A stretch of DNA of 64,000 nucleotides from Vibrio penaeicida (GCF_019977755.1 NZ_AP025145.1:682001-746000), one strand, 5' to 3'; positions 51,413-61,141 are shown, numbered from the stretch's first letter. The notes: generated by a model not told the origin, from the sequence alone. Program-made: numbers and translations.

Positions 51413-53068
51413 ATGGACATCGTACTCAAGGAAAATGAAGTACAACAAGATTTGCTTTTCGGTTTTATTGATCAGTCTGAAAGTCAATCTGAAAAATTTA
51501 AAGATGCCGATATATGGATGAACACACCTTTGTGGGGGATTTTATCTGAGGGAGTAGATAAACATCCAAATAAGGTCGCAGTTGAAGACTCTCATGGAGT
51601 GCTTTCTTATAAACAACTGCAACTTGAAGCGGACAAGATAGCAGTAGGTTTAAAGGAAGATGGCTTAAAAGCAGGCGATAGAGTTGTTTTCCAAGTGTCG
51701 AACAGCCTTTATTTTGCAAAGGTTTTTTTTGCTATACAAAGAGCTGGTTTGGTTCCGGTGCTGGCTTTACCTGCTCATGGTGTTGTCGAAATTTTTCACT
51801 TTATGAAAATTTCTGGTGCAAAGGCTTATTTGGGCTCCAATCTTGAAAATGAAAGTAAAGCGATAAGTATATCGGATTCATTATCGGAAGCATTACCCGA
51901 CTTAAAACATATCTATATTGCTGGTGACTCGGGCAAATACCGTTCATTGCCAAAAGGTGACGTTGACCAGTTTATACCTGAAAAATCAAATCCCGATTTT
52001 CCGGCTCTATTTCTGGTCTCGGGTGGGACAACGGGTCTTCCCAAGCTCATTCCGAGAACACATAACGATTATCGTTTTAACATTCAGAGTTGTGCCGTCG
52101 CGAGCGAGTTATCAAATGAAGAGGTTTATCTTGCGGTTTTACCTGCAGCACACAACTTTACTTTGGGGTGCCCAGGGTTACTTGGCGCACTTCAGTGTGG
52201 CGGTAAAGTTATCTTTAGTACAAACCCCAGCCCCGACTATTGTTTCGATGTTATTGAGACAAATAAAGTCACTTCTACAGCATTAGTTCCTGCGTTAGCT
52301 CAGTTATGGACAGCAGCTAAAGAATGGGAGAATGCCGATACATCCAGTTTGAGACTGATCCAAGTGGGTGGATCTAAGCTTGCGTATACCGACGCTCTGA
52401 ACGTTCAGAAAGTTTTCCCAGGTGCACTTCAGCAAGTGTTCGGTATGGCGGAAGGTTTGATTGCCTGCACTCGCTTTGGCGATGCTGAAGAATTAATCGC
52501 CACCAAGCAGGGTCGCCCTGTAAGTAGCTGGGACGAGGTTCGCGTCGTTAATGCAGAAGGGAATCCGGTTTTGGTTGGAGAGGAAGGGGAGTTGGTCACT
52601 CGAGGTCCATATACTCTTAGGGGCTACTATCGTGCAGAGGAGCATAATGAACGGTCTTTTACTCATGATGGTTTTTACCGAAGTGGTGATCGCGTCGTTG
52701 TGGATGAAAATGGCTACATTGTGGTGACGGGTCGGCTTAAAGACGTCGTGAACCGAGCTGGCGAATGTATTGCTACTGATGAATTAGAAGAGCAATTGCT
52801 TGCCCATCCAAATGTTGCACAAATCGCTGTCGTTGCGGTACCGGATAAGCATTTGGGGGAAAGAATAGGCGTTGCGTTAGTCAAGAAAGGTCGAGTGCCG
52901 ACGCTTCAAGAACTGCGAGTTTTCCTTCAAGAGCAGGGTATCGCTTCATTCAAATTACCCGATGAACTGAATATTGTGTCCAGCCTCCCTAAAACGGCGG
53001 TTGGCAAGATTGACAAAAAGCGTGTTCCCGGTCCCGACGGTAACCCTTGGGTTAATACTTCCATATAA
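51413..53068 (+). CDS. Salicylate-type aryl-AMP ligase
   Basis: 551 residues from ATG 51413 behind TAGGGA; the frame opens at GTG 51350. Adenylation motifs: 'LFLVSGGTTGLPKLIPRTHNDY' (A3), 'QQVFGMAEGL' (A5), 'YRSGDRVV' (A7), 'VTGRLKDVVNRAGECI' (A8), 'LPKTAVGKIDKKRV' (A10). In the pocket block 'AAHNFTLGCPG', Cys253 replaces the Ser (Ser240 of DhbE) that goes with DHB, and 'GLIACTR' has Ile at the Val337 position; both changes are of the kind known in salicylate activators such as YbtE/PchD. With a PchB homologue downstream, it most likely loads salicylate on the stand-alone carrier. Confidence 0.88.
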   Translation: MDIVLKENEVQQDLLFGFIDQSESQSEKFKDADIWMNTPLWGILSEGVDKHPNKVAVEDSHGVLSYKQLQLEADKIAVGLKEDGLKAGDRVVFQVSNSLYFAKVFFAIQRAGLVPVLALPAHGVVEIFHFMKISGAKAYLGSNLENESKAISISDSLSEALPDLKHIYIAGDSGKYRSLPKGDVDQFIPEKSNPDFPALFLVSGGTTGLPKLIPRTHNDYRFNIQSCAVASELSNEEVYLAVLPAAHNFTLGCPGLLGALQCGGKVIFSTNPSPDYCFDVIETNKVTSTALVPALAQLWTAAKEWENADTSSLRLIQVGGSKLAYTDALNVQKVFPGALQQVFGMAEGLIACTRFGDAEELIATKQGRPVSSWDEVRVVNAEGNPVLVGEEGELVTRGPYTLRGYYRAEEHNERSFTHDGFYRSGDRVVVDENGYIVVTGRLKDVVNRAGECIATDELEEQLLAHPNVAQIAVVAVPDKHLGERIGVALVKKGRVPTLQELRVFLQEQGIASFKLPDELNIVSSLPKTAVGKIDKKRVPGPDGNPWVNTSI

Positions 53069-53141
53069 CTGAAATTGGGCTGCTGATTTGCAGTCTAATT
53101 TAATGCAAAATCGATATGATACCAATTGAATATGTATTAAT

Positions 53142-53160
53142 AATGAGATACATTCTCATT
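53142..53160. promoter_or_regulatory. Fur box before pchB-entB-viuB operon
   Basis: AATGAGATACATTCTCATT, 108 bp before the PchB-like gene; outer AATGAGA/TCTCATT arms are a perfect inverted repeat. Confidence 0.7.
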
Positions 53161-53267
53161 TATCTTCAGAGCGAGGAATTCTATTTTCTCCATATTCTTC
53201 AACAGGTAAGGATTGAAGTTGAAAGTAGGAGACAGATAACAGGGAATGAAATTTAAAGGAAATTAAC

Positions 53268-53609
53268 GTGTCATCTTTAAAGAAGCCAGAAGCTTGCGAA
53301 AGTCTTAACGATATCCGAACAGGAATAGACTCCCTTGATAAAGAGATTATTCAACTTCTCTCAAGGCGAATGGGATACGTAAAAGCAGCAGCGCAATTTA
53401 AGCCCAATGAAGAAAGTATTCCAGCTCCCGAGCGTGTCGTGGTGATGCTGGAAGATCGAAAAAAATGGGCAGAAGACGCAGGAATATCAACAGAGTTTGT
53501 TGGAACGATATTCCCTAACATCATCGATTGGTACATCAACCAACAAATACATCACTGGCGTCATGAAAGAGGGTTTTCAGTAGAGGATCCTGAAGATGCA
53601 GCAACTTGA
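53268..53609 (+). CDS. Isochorismate-pyruvate lyase (PchB-type chorismate mutase fold)
   Basis: 113 residues from GTG 53268 behind AAAGGA. It follows P. aeruginosa PchB along its length: 'LNDIRTGIDSLDKEIIQLLSRRMGYVKAAAQFK', 'IPAPERVVVMLEDRKKWAEDAGI', 'FVGTIFPNIIDWYINQQIHHWR'. The active-site Arg/Lys/Arg positions of the AroQ fold are present, including the Lys of 'YVKAA'. PchB turns isochorismate into salicylate and pyruvate. This is the source of salicylate and is not needed for a pure DHB siderophore. Confidence 0.9.
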   Translation: MSSLKKPEACESLNDIRTGIDSLDKEIIQLLSRRMGYVKAAAQFKPNEESIPAPERVVVMLEDRKKWAEDAGISTEFVGTIFPNIIDWYINQQIHHWRHERGFSVEDPEDAAT

Positions 53610-53766
53610 TAATGATTTCTTACATTATCAATGAATAAGCGACTAGAGCACGACACATTATCAATCTCAATGTTTTTACTTTAGTTGCTGAGCGCAAAGA
53701 CCTGATTTATCGGGCTATTTAAATAGGAACGTTAGGCGCTAATTAGAGTATTAAGGACAATCAGAA

Positions 53767-54660
53767 ATGGCTATACCTAAGATTGCGAGTTACGACTTGC
53801 CGGAACACAAAGAATTTCCAGGAAACAAAACGAATTGGAAAATTGACCCTAGTACCGCGGTACTGTTGATTCACGATATGCAGGAATACTTCGTGAATTA
53901 TTATGAGGTGAACGCCTCACCTATGGTTGATGTTTTAAAGAATATCAGTGAACTTAAAAAGAGAGCCAAAGAAGCCGGTATTCCTGTTATTTATACGGCT
54001 CAACCTGCCAATCAAGACCCGAAAGACAGGGCATTGTTATCCGATTTTTGGGGACCTGGGTTGAATGGTGAACATACCCCAGTTGTTTTCTCTCTCTCAC
54101 CGGAAAAAGGCGATATTGAATACGTCAAATGGCGTTATAGTGCGTTCAAGAAAACACCATTGCTTGAATACATGCGAGAAAACAAAAAAACTCAGCTGAT
54201 CATCTCCGGTATCTACGGTCATATTGGCATTTTGTCTACAGCCCTTGATGCTTTTATGCTGGACATTCAGCCGTTTATTATTGGGGATGCCATTGCGGAT
54301 TTCTCACGTGAAGACCATGTTCATACATTGAATTATGTTGCCGGCAGAGCGGGAAGTATCAAAACACTTGGCAAAGCGATGAGTGAAATACAGACCGCCA
54401 AAGGTTCTGTACTCAGTCTGAATGTATTGCAGTTTGACGTGGCAGAAACATTGGGTGTTCCTTCTGACGATATTGATGTGAATGAAAACTTAATGTTTAT
54501 GGGGCTGGATTCCATGAGAGCAATGACACTTGTTGAAAAGTGGAATAAGCAGGGTGCCAATGTGTCGTTCTCTCAACTAATTGAAGCGGTGTCACTACAA
54601 GAGTGGTGGCAGGCTATTGAACCAACTATCAATCATAAGAAAGAAGAAGTGTCAGCATAA
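53767..54660 (+). CDS. Bifunctional isochorismatase / aryl carrier protein (EntB/VibB type)
   Basis: 297 residues. Residues 1-210 are isochorismatase: '[16 protein letters not shown]' with catalytic Asp, '[11 protein letters not shown]' with Lys, and '[21 protein letters not shown]', where EntB-type enzymes have Gly rather than Cys. Residues 220-290 are a carrier domain with Ser249 in 'MGLDSMRAM'. It makes 2,3-dihydro-DHB and later carries DHB for VibH and the NRPS. Start behind AAGGA; second gene of the pchB-entB-viuB operon. Confidence 0.93.
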   Translation: MAIPKIASYDLPEHKEFPGNKTNWKIDPSTAVLLIHDMQEYFVNYYEVNASPMVDVLKNISELKKRAKEAGIPVIYTAQPANQDPKDRALLSDFWGPGLNGEHTPVVFSLSPEKGDIEYVKWRYSAFKKTPLLEYMRENKKTQLIISGIYGHIGILSTALDAFMLDIQPFIIGDAIADFSREDHVHTLNYVAGRAGSIKTLGKAMSEIQTAKGSVLSLNVLQFDVAETLGVPSDDIDVNENLMFMGLDSMRAMTLVEKWNKQGANVSFSQLIEAVSLQEWWQAIEPTINHKKEEVSA

Positions 54661-54715
54661 CCATGTTTACGTGAGGCAACATTAGCTTCTCCAGCTATAC
54701 ATAAGAGGTAAACCA

Positions 54716-55531
54716 ATGAGCGATAATCCAGAGCGCTTATATCCGATGTTATTAAACTTTGTACGTAAGGAATACGTATCCAAAAACCTACTACGAGTGA
54801 CGGTAACAGGTGAAGACTTAATAGGGTTCCCTGAAAACCAAGGTGGTACCCATATAAAAGTATTTTTTCCAAATAGGGAAAATGGGATATTGCAGCTCCC
54901 GTATAGGGAAGGTGAAACGGTTGTATGGCCAGAACATAAACCGGTCCCTAGAGCATATTCAGTCAGAAAATACCGTGCGGATGTGAATGAACTTGATATC
55001 GATTTTGTCACTCATGGTGAAAATTCTCCGGGTGGTGGATGGGCACTCAAAGCAAAAGAAGGTTCTCAAATCGGGCTTGTCGGTCCAGCAGGACCTGACC
55101 CGTTAATTGAACCTGCTGATTGGCACATTTTTGCTGGTGATCTTACCGCAGTACCTGCTATTAGCGCGATTTTGGAAGTGTTACCGTCTGACACTGTTGG
55201 CTATGTGTTTATTGAGATTGATGATATTGAAGACAAGCACGACATCAAGCATCCAGAAGGTGTTGCAGTCGAATGGATTCTGAGAGAACCGAAAGACGGC
55301 CATGCTCAGTTAAGCAAGGCTATCATTAACCTTACCCCTCCGAGTGGCTCAGAGGTTCTATCTGCTTTTATTGCGGGTGAGAATGAAAGTGTTCTTGCTT
55401 GCCGAAAAGTGCTCAGAGAAGAATATAAACTGACTAAGAAAAACATGTATGCCATTCCTTATTGGAAACGAGGTAAGGATGAAGAGGCTTATCATGATGA
55501 ACGACATGAGGTAATGGACGAAGAATACTAA
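54716..55531 (+). CDS. Siderophore-interacting ferric reductase (ViuB type)
   Basis: 271 residues. FAD-binding barrel with 'KPVPRAYSVRKYR', then 'DFVTHGENSPGGGWALKAKEGSQIGLVGPAGPD' and the NAD(P)-binding half 'WHIFAGDLTAVPAISAILEVLP', ending 'NMYAIPYWKRGKDEEAYHDERH'. It releases iron from the imported ferric siderophore by reduction in the cytosol. V. cholerae ViuB and E. coli YqjH are relatives. Last gene of the operon, closed by a terminator. Confidence 0.92.
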   Translation: MSDNPERLYPMLLNFVRKEYVSKNLLRVTVTGEDLIGFPENQGGTHIKVFFPNRENGILQLPYREGETVVWPEHKPVPRAYSVRKYRADVNELDIDFVTHGENSPGGGWALKAKEGSQIGLVGPAGPDPLIEPADWHIFAGDLTAVPAISAILEVLPSDTVGYVFIEIDDIEDKHDIKHPEGVAVEWILREPKDGHAQLSKAIINLTPPSGSEVLSAFIAGENESVLACRKVLREEYKLTKKNMYAIPYWKRGKDEEAYHDERHEVMDEEY

Positions 55532-55563
55532 TTTCTTCACCAGAACCTAGCCTATCCAACAAT

Positions 55564-55592
55564 AAACCGACTTCACTGAAGTCGGTTTTTTT
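55564..55592 (+). terminator. Terminator after the viuB-like gene
   Basis: A perfect 12-bp stem (55564-55575 with 55577-55588) around one base, then T-run. Confidence 0.85.
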
Positions 55593-55597
55593 ATTCT

Positions 55598-55879
55598 TAT
55601 ACTCAAACCACCTCAAGGTGCTAGGTTCAGCGGCTTCTTATCTATAGATTGGGGGCTTGGTTTTCAGGCAAGGAGCCGATTTGAAGATCTAGTGGTTCTA
55701 AACCTAGAATCGGTAACGCGGCATGAAAACCAAGCAAACTCGCCCCTGGGAGCTTATCTTCTGTCCCATTTCATCGTCAAAGAACTTGGAAAGGACGCGT
55801 CATTCCACTGCGTTCTTTTCCTTGAACTGAAACAGAAGATAAAGCTCTGAATCCTGCACCTTGAGGTGGTTTGAGTATA
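55598..55879. mobile_element. 282-bp MITE-like element with 24-bp perfect terminal inverted repeats
   Basis: Ends 55598-55621 and 55856-55879 are exact reverse complements over 24 bp, starting TATACTCAAACC. Inside are two further inverted-repeat domains: GCTTGGTTTTCA (55655-55666) with TGAAAACCAAGC (55724-55735), and AGCTTATCTTCTGT (55751-55764) with ACAGAAGATAAAGCT (55832-55846). No ORF. The right end shares GAATCCTGCACCTTGAGGT with the repeat at 5824. No target duplication beyond TA was evident. It lies between convergent siderophore genes. Confidence 0.75.
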
Positions 55880-55899
55880 TTGAGAAGAAAGGCTTATAT

Positions 55900-57528
55900 T
55901 TAGGCCGAAGTGTACTCTTCTCGAAGCTTTTTCTTGTTGATTTTACCAACGGAAGTTTTTGGTAATGATTCGACAAATTTAATAAGGTCAGGGATTTTGT
56001 AATCCGCTAAGCCGCATTCGCGCAAGAAGTATTTAAGTTTGATCGGGTTTACTTCGGTCCCTTTTGCCTTAACGACAACCGCACAACTGCGTTCACCCAG
56101 ATAATCATCAGGTATGGCAATTAAAGCGACATCATGAATACACTCATGCCGGAGCAACTGATTCTCGACTTCTTCAGCCGCAATTTTTTCGCCTCCTCGA
56201 TTAATCTGGTCTTTATCTCTCCCCGTTACAACGATGTTGCCATCTTCGGTGAGTTTGACAATGTCTCCAGTACTGTAAAAACCTTCGTCATTAAATGAGC
56301 GGCGATTATGCTCTTCTGCGCGGTAATAGCCACGAATGGTGTAAGGTCCTTGAGTAAGAAGGAAACCCTCATCTCCTACTGGCACACTAGCTCCATTTTC
56401 ATCTACGACCTTTACTTGGTCATGCTCAGAAATAGGTCGACCTTGGGTAGAGGTAATCACTTCGATAGGATCGTCGAGGCGAGTGTAGTTAACTAGCCCT
56501 TCAGCCATACCAAATACCTGTTGAAGTCGGCAGTCCAGTTTGTCTGGTAACGCCTTCGCAGCGGTCTCGCTAAATTTTGCGCCGCCCACCTGAACGAGTT
56601 CAAGACTTGAGAGATCATGGGTTGTGGACTGAGCTTGATCCATCCACAGCAAAGCGAGTGGAGGAACCAAACCGGACACCGTCACTTTATGATCTTCAAT
56701 CAGCTTAAACGCCGATTTTGGCGTCGGGTCTTGAGTCAGCACCACGGTTCCACCTGCGAAGAATACGCCTAAAGCACCTGGGGAACTTAACGGGAAGTTA
56801 TGGGCGACAGGCAGCGCGCAAAGGTAACGAGTATTTTCATCAAATTCACAAATGACGTTGCTGCCAATAACGCTGTAAGCATAGTCATTGTGGGTGCGAG
56901 GAATCAATTTTGGAGTCCCCGTTGTTCCACCGGACAATTGAAAGAACGCTAAGTCTGATGCATCTGCAGTTTGAATAGGATCCGGTTGCCCTTCGATATC
57001 CTCTAATGCGGTGAATCTATCGTCCTGAATACTTGAAGTATTGCCACGCACAAGCACGTGCTTCAGCGCATTAGCTTCATCAAGTACTTGTGTTGCTAAT
57101 CCTTGGTAGTTAAACCCTGTATGTTCACCATCGATAATGTAAGCTTTCGCTTCAGCATGTTTACAAAAATAAGAGATTTCAGACAATCGATGAGCGGGCA
57201 AAGCTAAAACTGGTCGAATGCCTTTCTGCAGCAATGCAAAGTAGCAGAGGTAGAATTCTGCTACGTTTGTCATCTGCAATACGACGTTGTCACCTTTGAC
57301 TAATCCTAGCAACTGAAATCCGGATGCGAGTTTGGATACACGCTTGGCTAGTCCTTTGTAAGTGAATTGGCGCTCACCGCATACCAGTGCGATCGAGTCA
57401 CCATATTGGGTAACAGAGTGCTGAAAATGGTCGAAAAGCGTTTTATCTAACCAATACCCAAGCTCTCTATATTGCGTTTCCAGAGATTCTGGCCACGCTG
57501 TAAAATCTAATTGACTATTCTTACCCAC
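55900..57528 (-). CDS. 2,3-dihydroxybenzoate-AMP ligase (EntE/VibE type)
   Basis: 542 residues from GTG 57528; its AGGTGG site overlaps the entC stop. Motifs: 'FFQLSGGTTGTPKLIPRTHNDY', 'VAHNFPLSSPG' (Ser249 at the DHB-specific position), 'LQQVFGMAEGLVNYTRLDDP' with Val and Tyr as in DhbE, 'YSTGDIV', 'VTGRDKDQINRGGEKI', 'LPKTSVGKINKKKL'. It activates DHB and loads it on the EntB-type carrier. Its pocket differs from the paralogue at 51413 exactly where specificity is read. Confidence 0.93.
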   Translation of the reverse strand: MGKNSQLDFTAWPESLETQYRELGYWLDKTLFDHFQHSVTQYGDSIALVCGERQFTYKGLAKRVSKLASGFQLLGLVKGDNVVLQMTNVAEFYLCYFALLQKGIRPVLALPAHRLSEISYFCKHAEAKAYIIDGEHTGFNYQGLATQVLDEANALKHVLVRGNTSSIQDDRFTALEDIEGQPDPIQTADASDLAFFQLSGGTTGTPKLIPRTHNDYAYSVIGSNVICEFDENTRYLCALPVAHNFPLSSPGALGVFFAGGTVVLTQDPTPKSAFKLIEDHKVTVSGLVPPLALLWMDQAQSTTHDLSSLELVQVGGAKFSETAAKALPDKLDCRLQQVFGMAEGLVNYTRLDDPIEVITSTQGRPISEHDQVKVVDENGASVPVGDEGFLLTQGPYTIRGYYRAEEHNRRSFNDEGFYSTGDIVKLTEDGNIVVTGRDKDQINRGGEKIAAEEVENQLLRHECIHDVALIAIPDDYLGERSCAVVVKAKGTEVNPIKLKYFLRECGLADYKIPDLIKFVESLPKTSVGKINKKKLREEYTSA

Positions 57529-57536
57529 AATTCCAC

Positions 57537-58718
57537 CTAAGCAGTCAGCATGTCTTTAAGTTGAATACCTGCCGCCGTCAAAATGGTGTTCATCTTCGCA
57601 CCTGTTTCATCCAGCTCGCTTTGCGGTTGAGACTCATCAACAATACCTGCACCGGCAAACACTTTCATTTGTCGCTTCTGTACTTCTGCACAACGGATGG
57701 TGACCACCCACTCGCCATTACCTCTTGAATCACACCATCCCACCATGCCAGTAAAGTAACCGCGATCGAACTGCTCCAGTTTTCTGATTGCATCGTAAGC
57801 TTTTTCGCGAGGATACCCGCATACTGCTGGGGTGGGGTGCAGTTCTGCCGCTACCTTAAGTACATTGATTGCTGGGTCATTGACTTGTCCTTCAAGAACT
57901 GTGGAAAGGTGCAGCATGGTCTTTGTTTCAATAACCGAAGGAATCAAAGGCGTGTACAGGTTGTAGCAGTACTTACTCATAATGCGTTCAACTTCTTCAA
58001 CGACCAAACCGTGCTCGTACAAATCTTTATTTGTATTCAGTAGGGAATCGACGGATGCTTTGTTCAGTTCTTGAGACTCCGATCTTGGGCGAGAACCAGC
58101 AAGGGGGTTAGAAATTAAGTGGCTGCCTTTTTTAGCGACAAGAAGCTCGGGGCTTGCACCCATCAGCTTTTGGTCTTTACTGATGTTTGCAGCAAAGGTG
58201 TACCCCTTAGAATTGATCGATAAAAGATTGCGAAGCAAAGCTTGCTGCTGAATATCCGTGTCTGTTGCAACTTCGATTGCACGCGAAAGAACAACCTTTG
58301 AAAGCTCTGTATTAGCAAACATATCAAGTAGGTCGGATACCCCTTGTTTGTAATGATTGCCACTTGGTGAAGAAATCACTCTTGCGTCAGAAGGTGATTG
58401 AGAGTTAGGCCTAAGTGCTCTGGTGCTGCTCGAAACGTACAATTTTTCTGGAATGATAAATTTAGTTGGGTTTTCTTCATTAAACGGCACAACACCAAAC
58501 AAAACCGGATTATCCGAATCCGACTTCTTTGCTGCCTGAAGCATTTTGTTAGCTTGAGCCGCTAACTGGGTAAATGGAATGGATTGATGAAATTCAATCT
58601 CGATACCTTTACCCATCATGGTGTTATCTGGAGAAGCGAAGAAAAACGGAGAAGACAATAATTCACTGTCCAACAGTTCACATTCCATTTTTGAATAGCC
58701 AATCACTTCACGTTTCAT
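57537..58718 (-). CDS. Isochorismate synthase (EntC/VibC type)
   Basis: 393 residues. MST-family core: '[15 protein letters not shown]', '[27 protein letters not shown]', '[11 protein letters not shown]', '[40 protein letters not shown]', '[13 protein letters not shown]' and '[18 protein letters not shown]'. It makes isochorismate, here the branch point for both salicylate (PchB) and DHB (EntB, EntA). Start ATG 58718 behind AGAGGGA; 8 nt before the ligase gene. Confidence 0.93.
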   Translation of the reverse strand: MKREVIGYSKMECELLDSELLSSPFFFASPDNTMMGKGIEIEFHQSIPFTQLAAQANKMLQAAKKSDSDNPVLFGVVPFNEENPTKFIIPEKLYVSSSTRALRPNSQSPSDARVISSPSGNHYKQGVSDLLDMFANTELSKVVLSRAIEVATDTDIQQQALLRNLLSINSKGYTFAANISKDQKLMGASPELLVAKKGSHLISNPLAGSRPRSESQELNKASVDSLLNTNKDLYEHGLVVEEVERIMSKYCYNLYTPLIPSVIETKTMLHLSTVLEGQVNDPAINVLKVAAELHPTPAVCGYPREKAYDAIRKLEQFDRGYFTGMVGWCDSRGNGEWVVTIRCAEVQKRQMKVFAGAGIVDESQPQSELDETGAKMNTILTAAGIQLKDMLTA

Positions 58719-58861
58719 AACAGATCCCTCTTGAAATATAGATCGTGATGATGGGACGCTATACCAAAAAATCAGAAGTTAAGTTCTGTCTATGGTCGGA
58801 GCATCTACATCGGGTTGCTTATTTGGGGAACTAAGATTACAGTTACGAACAGCCAAATGCT

Positions 58862-58901
58862 AATGATAATAATTACCATTTGATGTTAATTCTCATTATT
58901 A
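58862..58901. promoter_or_regulatory. Two Fur boxes between entC-like and entA-like genes
   Basis: AATGATAATAATTACCATT (58862-58880) and ATGTTAATTCTCATTATTA (58883-58901) in the divergent promoter. Confidence 0.7.
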
Positions 58902-58990
58902 AACATTGGTCACAATTATTGCCTCTTTCCTTTAAATAAATGTTACTAAGAGAGCTTTTTTGTTTGTTTTTCATACGGTAATTTTCATAT

Positions 58991-59776
58991 ATGTCAAAAT
59001 TTCTTGAAAGAAATCACGTTTTGCTAACGGGTGCTGCAAAAGGTATTGGATTTAGCACACTAGAAAATTTGCTTGAAGCAGGAGCGAAAGTAATAGCAAC
59101 AGATATAGATGTAGAATTATTAGCCTCAAAATCGGATTCTCTTTCTACGCAATATCCAGATCAACTTCAGGTGTTCAAACTGGATTTGTCCAAGCCGGAA
59201 CGTGTTAAAGAAAGTATTCATCAATGGATCAATGACTATGGGGAGTTTGACCATTTAGTCAGCTGTGCGGGCATACTTCACTTAGGTGCCTTGTGTGATA
59301 TGGCGTTAGAACAGATCGAGAATACCTTTATGGTGAATACGTTTGGCGTTCTATCTACAATGCAGGCTGTATCGGCGAGTATGAAAACGCGACGTAAAGG
59401 TAATATTGTGGTTGTGGGGTCAAATGCAGCAAATACACCTCGAGCAAATATGGGAGCGTACGCTGCATCAAAATCGGCGCTGCATACGTTTGTGAAGTCG
59501 GTAGGCATTGAGCTCGCACCATTAGGGATTCGTTGTAACATTGTCAGCCCAGGTTCAACTCGTACTGAGATGCAGTTACAGCTTTGGAATGATGATTATG
59601 GTGAAGAGCAGGTGATTGCAGGAGACGCAAAACAGTTTCGATTAGGCATTCCACTAAATAAAATTGCCGAACCTAACGATATTGCCCAAACCATTTTATT
59701 CTTGATGTCTGATGCAGCCAATCACATCACTATGCATGACCTCCGCGTTGATGGTGGTGCAACGCTTGATAACTGA
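58991..59776 (+). CDS. 2,3-dihydro-2,3-dihydroxybenzoate dehydrogenase (EntA/VibA type)
   Basis: 261-residue short-chain dehydrogenase. NAD loop 'LLTGAAKGIGFSTL', 'ATDIDVELL' for NAD preference, 'LVSCAGIL', catalytic 'VVVGSNAAN' Ser and 'YAASKSAL' Tyr/Lys, 'NIVSPGSTRTEMQ' and C-terminal 'HITMHDLRVDGGATL'. 'HITMHDLRVDGGA' is typical of EntA. It oxidises dihydro-DHB to DHB. The start has no clear Shine-Dalgarno site. Confidence 0.93.
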   Translation: MSKFLERNHVLLTGAAKGIGFSTLENLLEAGAKVIATDIDVELLASKSDSLSTQYPDQLQVFKLDLSKPERVKESIHQWINDYGEFDHLVSCAGILHLGALCDMALEQIENTFMVNTFGVLSTMQAVSASMKTRRKGNIVVVGSNAANTPRANMGAYAASKSALHTFVKSVGIELAPLGIRCNIVSPGSTRTEMQLQLWNDDYGEEQVIAGDAKQFRLGIPLNKIAEPNDIAQTILFLMSDAANHITMHDLRVDGGATLDN

Positions 59777-59817
59777 TCTGACACCTTGAGCTCTGGTTGT
59801 TTTAGATTTTGAAAAAG

Positions 59818-59843
59818 AAAATGGCGCTTGATACGCCATTTTT
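59818..59843 (+). terminator. Terminator after the entA-like gene
   Basis: AAAATGGCG / CGCCATTTT stem (59818-59826, 59834-59842), 7-nt loop, T-run. Confidence 0.82.
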
Positions 59844-59966
59844 GCTGTCTATTTTCATTTGCCATCTGTTACCACTTACCACTCAATCTATTTTGACGAC
59901 TATTCTCACTTAACGTGCGTTTTAACATCCGTAATCGATTGCTTAATTGGGTAAGGTTTTAATTCG

Positions 59967-61037
59967 CTAGGCGACCGTTGAATATTGCTTACGCTCGGCT
60001 TCTGCTTTTGCATTCGCAAAAATATCGAGAATAGCGACTGTATCTTCCCAGCTGAGGCATTCATCAGTAATAGATTGCCCTTTAGTGAGTGGGAAATCAC
60101 CAATGCTCTGTGCTCCTCCAACTAGGAAGCTTTCAGACATCACTCCAGCAATGTATTGCTCACCATCAATAATTTGCTGCGCGATATCTCGGGCTACATT
60201 GAGCTGGTTTGTTGCAACTTTTAGGCTATTTCCATGGCTGCAATCAACAATTAAGCTTGGGGTTAAGCCGCTCGACTCTAGTTGTTTTGTTACTTCACAT
60301 ACGTGTTCATTGGAATAGTTTGGTTTTTTCCCGCCTCGCAGAATAACGTGTCCTGCCGGGTTACCTTTTGTCATGGCAGCGATAGGCGCATCTTCAAATC
60401 CTGAAACGCAAATCAGGTGGGATGATTTCGCTGCATGAATCGCATCAATTGCGATATTGATATTACCATCTGTACCGTTTTTAAAACCTATAGGGCATGG
60501 AAGCGCTGAAGCCATTTGCCTATGTGTTTGGGATTCCGTAGTTCTGGCTCCTATTGCACCCCAGCAAATCAAATCAGAAATGTACGGGTAAATGGTTGTG
60601 TCTAGAAATTCGGTTGAGGTAGCCAGTTTTAAATCAATGACGTCTTTTAGTAACTTTCTTGCGACAAACAGCCCTTTTCTCATATTGTGGCTGTCGTTCA
60701 AATCAGGGTCGACTATTAGTCCTTTCCAGCCCACTCGGGTACGTGGCTTTTCAAAATAGGTCCGCATTACGATGAGAAGTTGGTCGCTATACTTGCCCTG
60801 TAGATCCGCTAACTTACGGGCGTACTCCAAACCAGCTTCTGGATCATGGATCGAACAAGGACCAATGATAACCAGCAGTCGGTTATCTTCCCCGTTTAAG
60901 ATTTGTGAGATTTCTTTTCGCTTCTCACTGATAAACAGCTCACTCTCTGAATCCAAAGCGATTTCATTCACCACATCTGGTACTCGTGGCAGCGAACCGA
61001 TCGGGGTAGAGTGAATCAGTTTTTGTAGCTCTTGCAT
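59967..61037 (-). CDS. DAHP synthase, class I (AroG/F/H type)
   Basis: 356 residues. Condenses PEP and erythrose-4-phosphate at the entry to the shikimate pathway. Blocks: 'LLVIIGPCSIHDPEAGLEYA', 'MRTYFEKPRTRVGWKGLI', 'ATEFLD'-like 'TSTEFLDTTIYPYISDLICWGAIGARTTESQ', 'MGFKNGTDGN'-like 'IGFKNGTDGNINIAIDAI', 'LIVDCSHGNSLK' and 'GVMSESFLVGG'. A near-perfect Fur box sits 86 bp upstream, so it is probably an iron-regulated isozyme that raises chorismate supply for the siderophore. The start is ATG 61037 behind GGAGG in 'GTAGGAGGAAGG'. Confidence 0.93.
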   Translation of the reverse strand: MQELQKLIHSTPIGSLPRVPDVVNEIALDSESELFISEKRKEISQILNGEDNRLLVIIGPCSIHDPEAGLEYARKLADLQGKYSDQLLIVMRTYFEKPRTRVGWKGLIVDPDLNDSHNMRKGLFVARKLLKDVIDLKLATSTEFLDTTIYPYISDLICWGAIGARTTESQTHRQMASALPCPIGFKNGTDGNINIAIDAIHAAKSSHLICVSGFEDAPIAAMTKGNPAGHVILRGGKKPNYSNEHVCEVTKQLESSGLTPSLIVDCSHGNSLKVATNQLNVARDIAQQIIDGEQYIAGVMSESFLVGGAQSIGDFPLTKGQSITDECLSWEDTVAILDIFANAKAEAERKQYSTVA

Positions 61038-61122
61038 CCTTCCTCCTACAAGAAGTGTTCCTTGATGCTTTACCTTTAACGAAGTTGAATCCAGCTAGGA
61101 CCTAGCTGGACTAAATTAAACA

Positions 61123-61141
61123 AATGATAATCATTATCATT
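61123..61141. promoter_or_regulatory. Strong Fur box of the DAHP synthase
   Basis: AATGATAATCATTATCATT contains the full GATAATCATTATC core; the best Fur match in the window. Confidence 0.85.
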
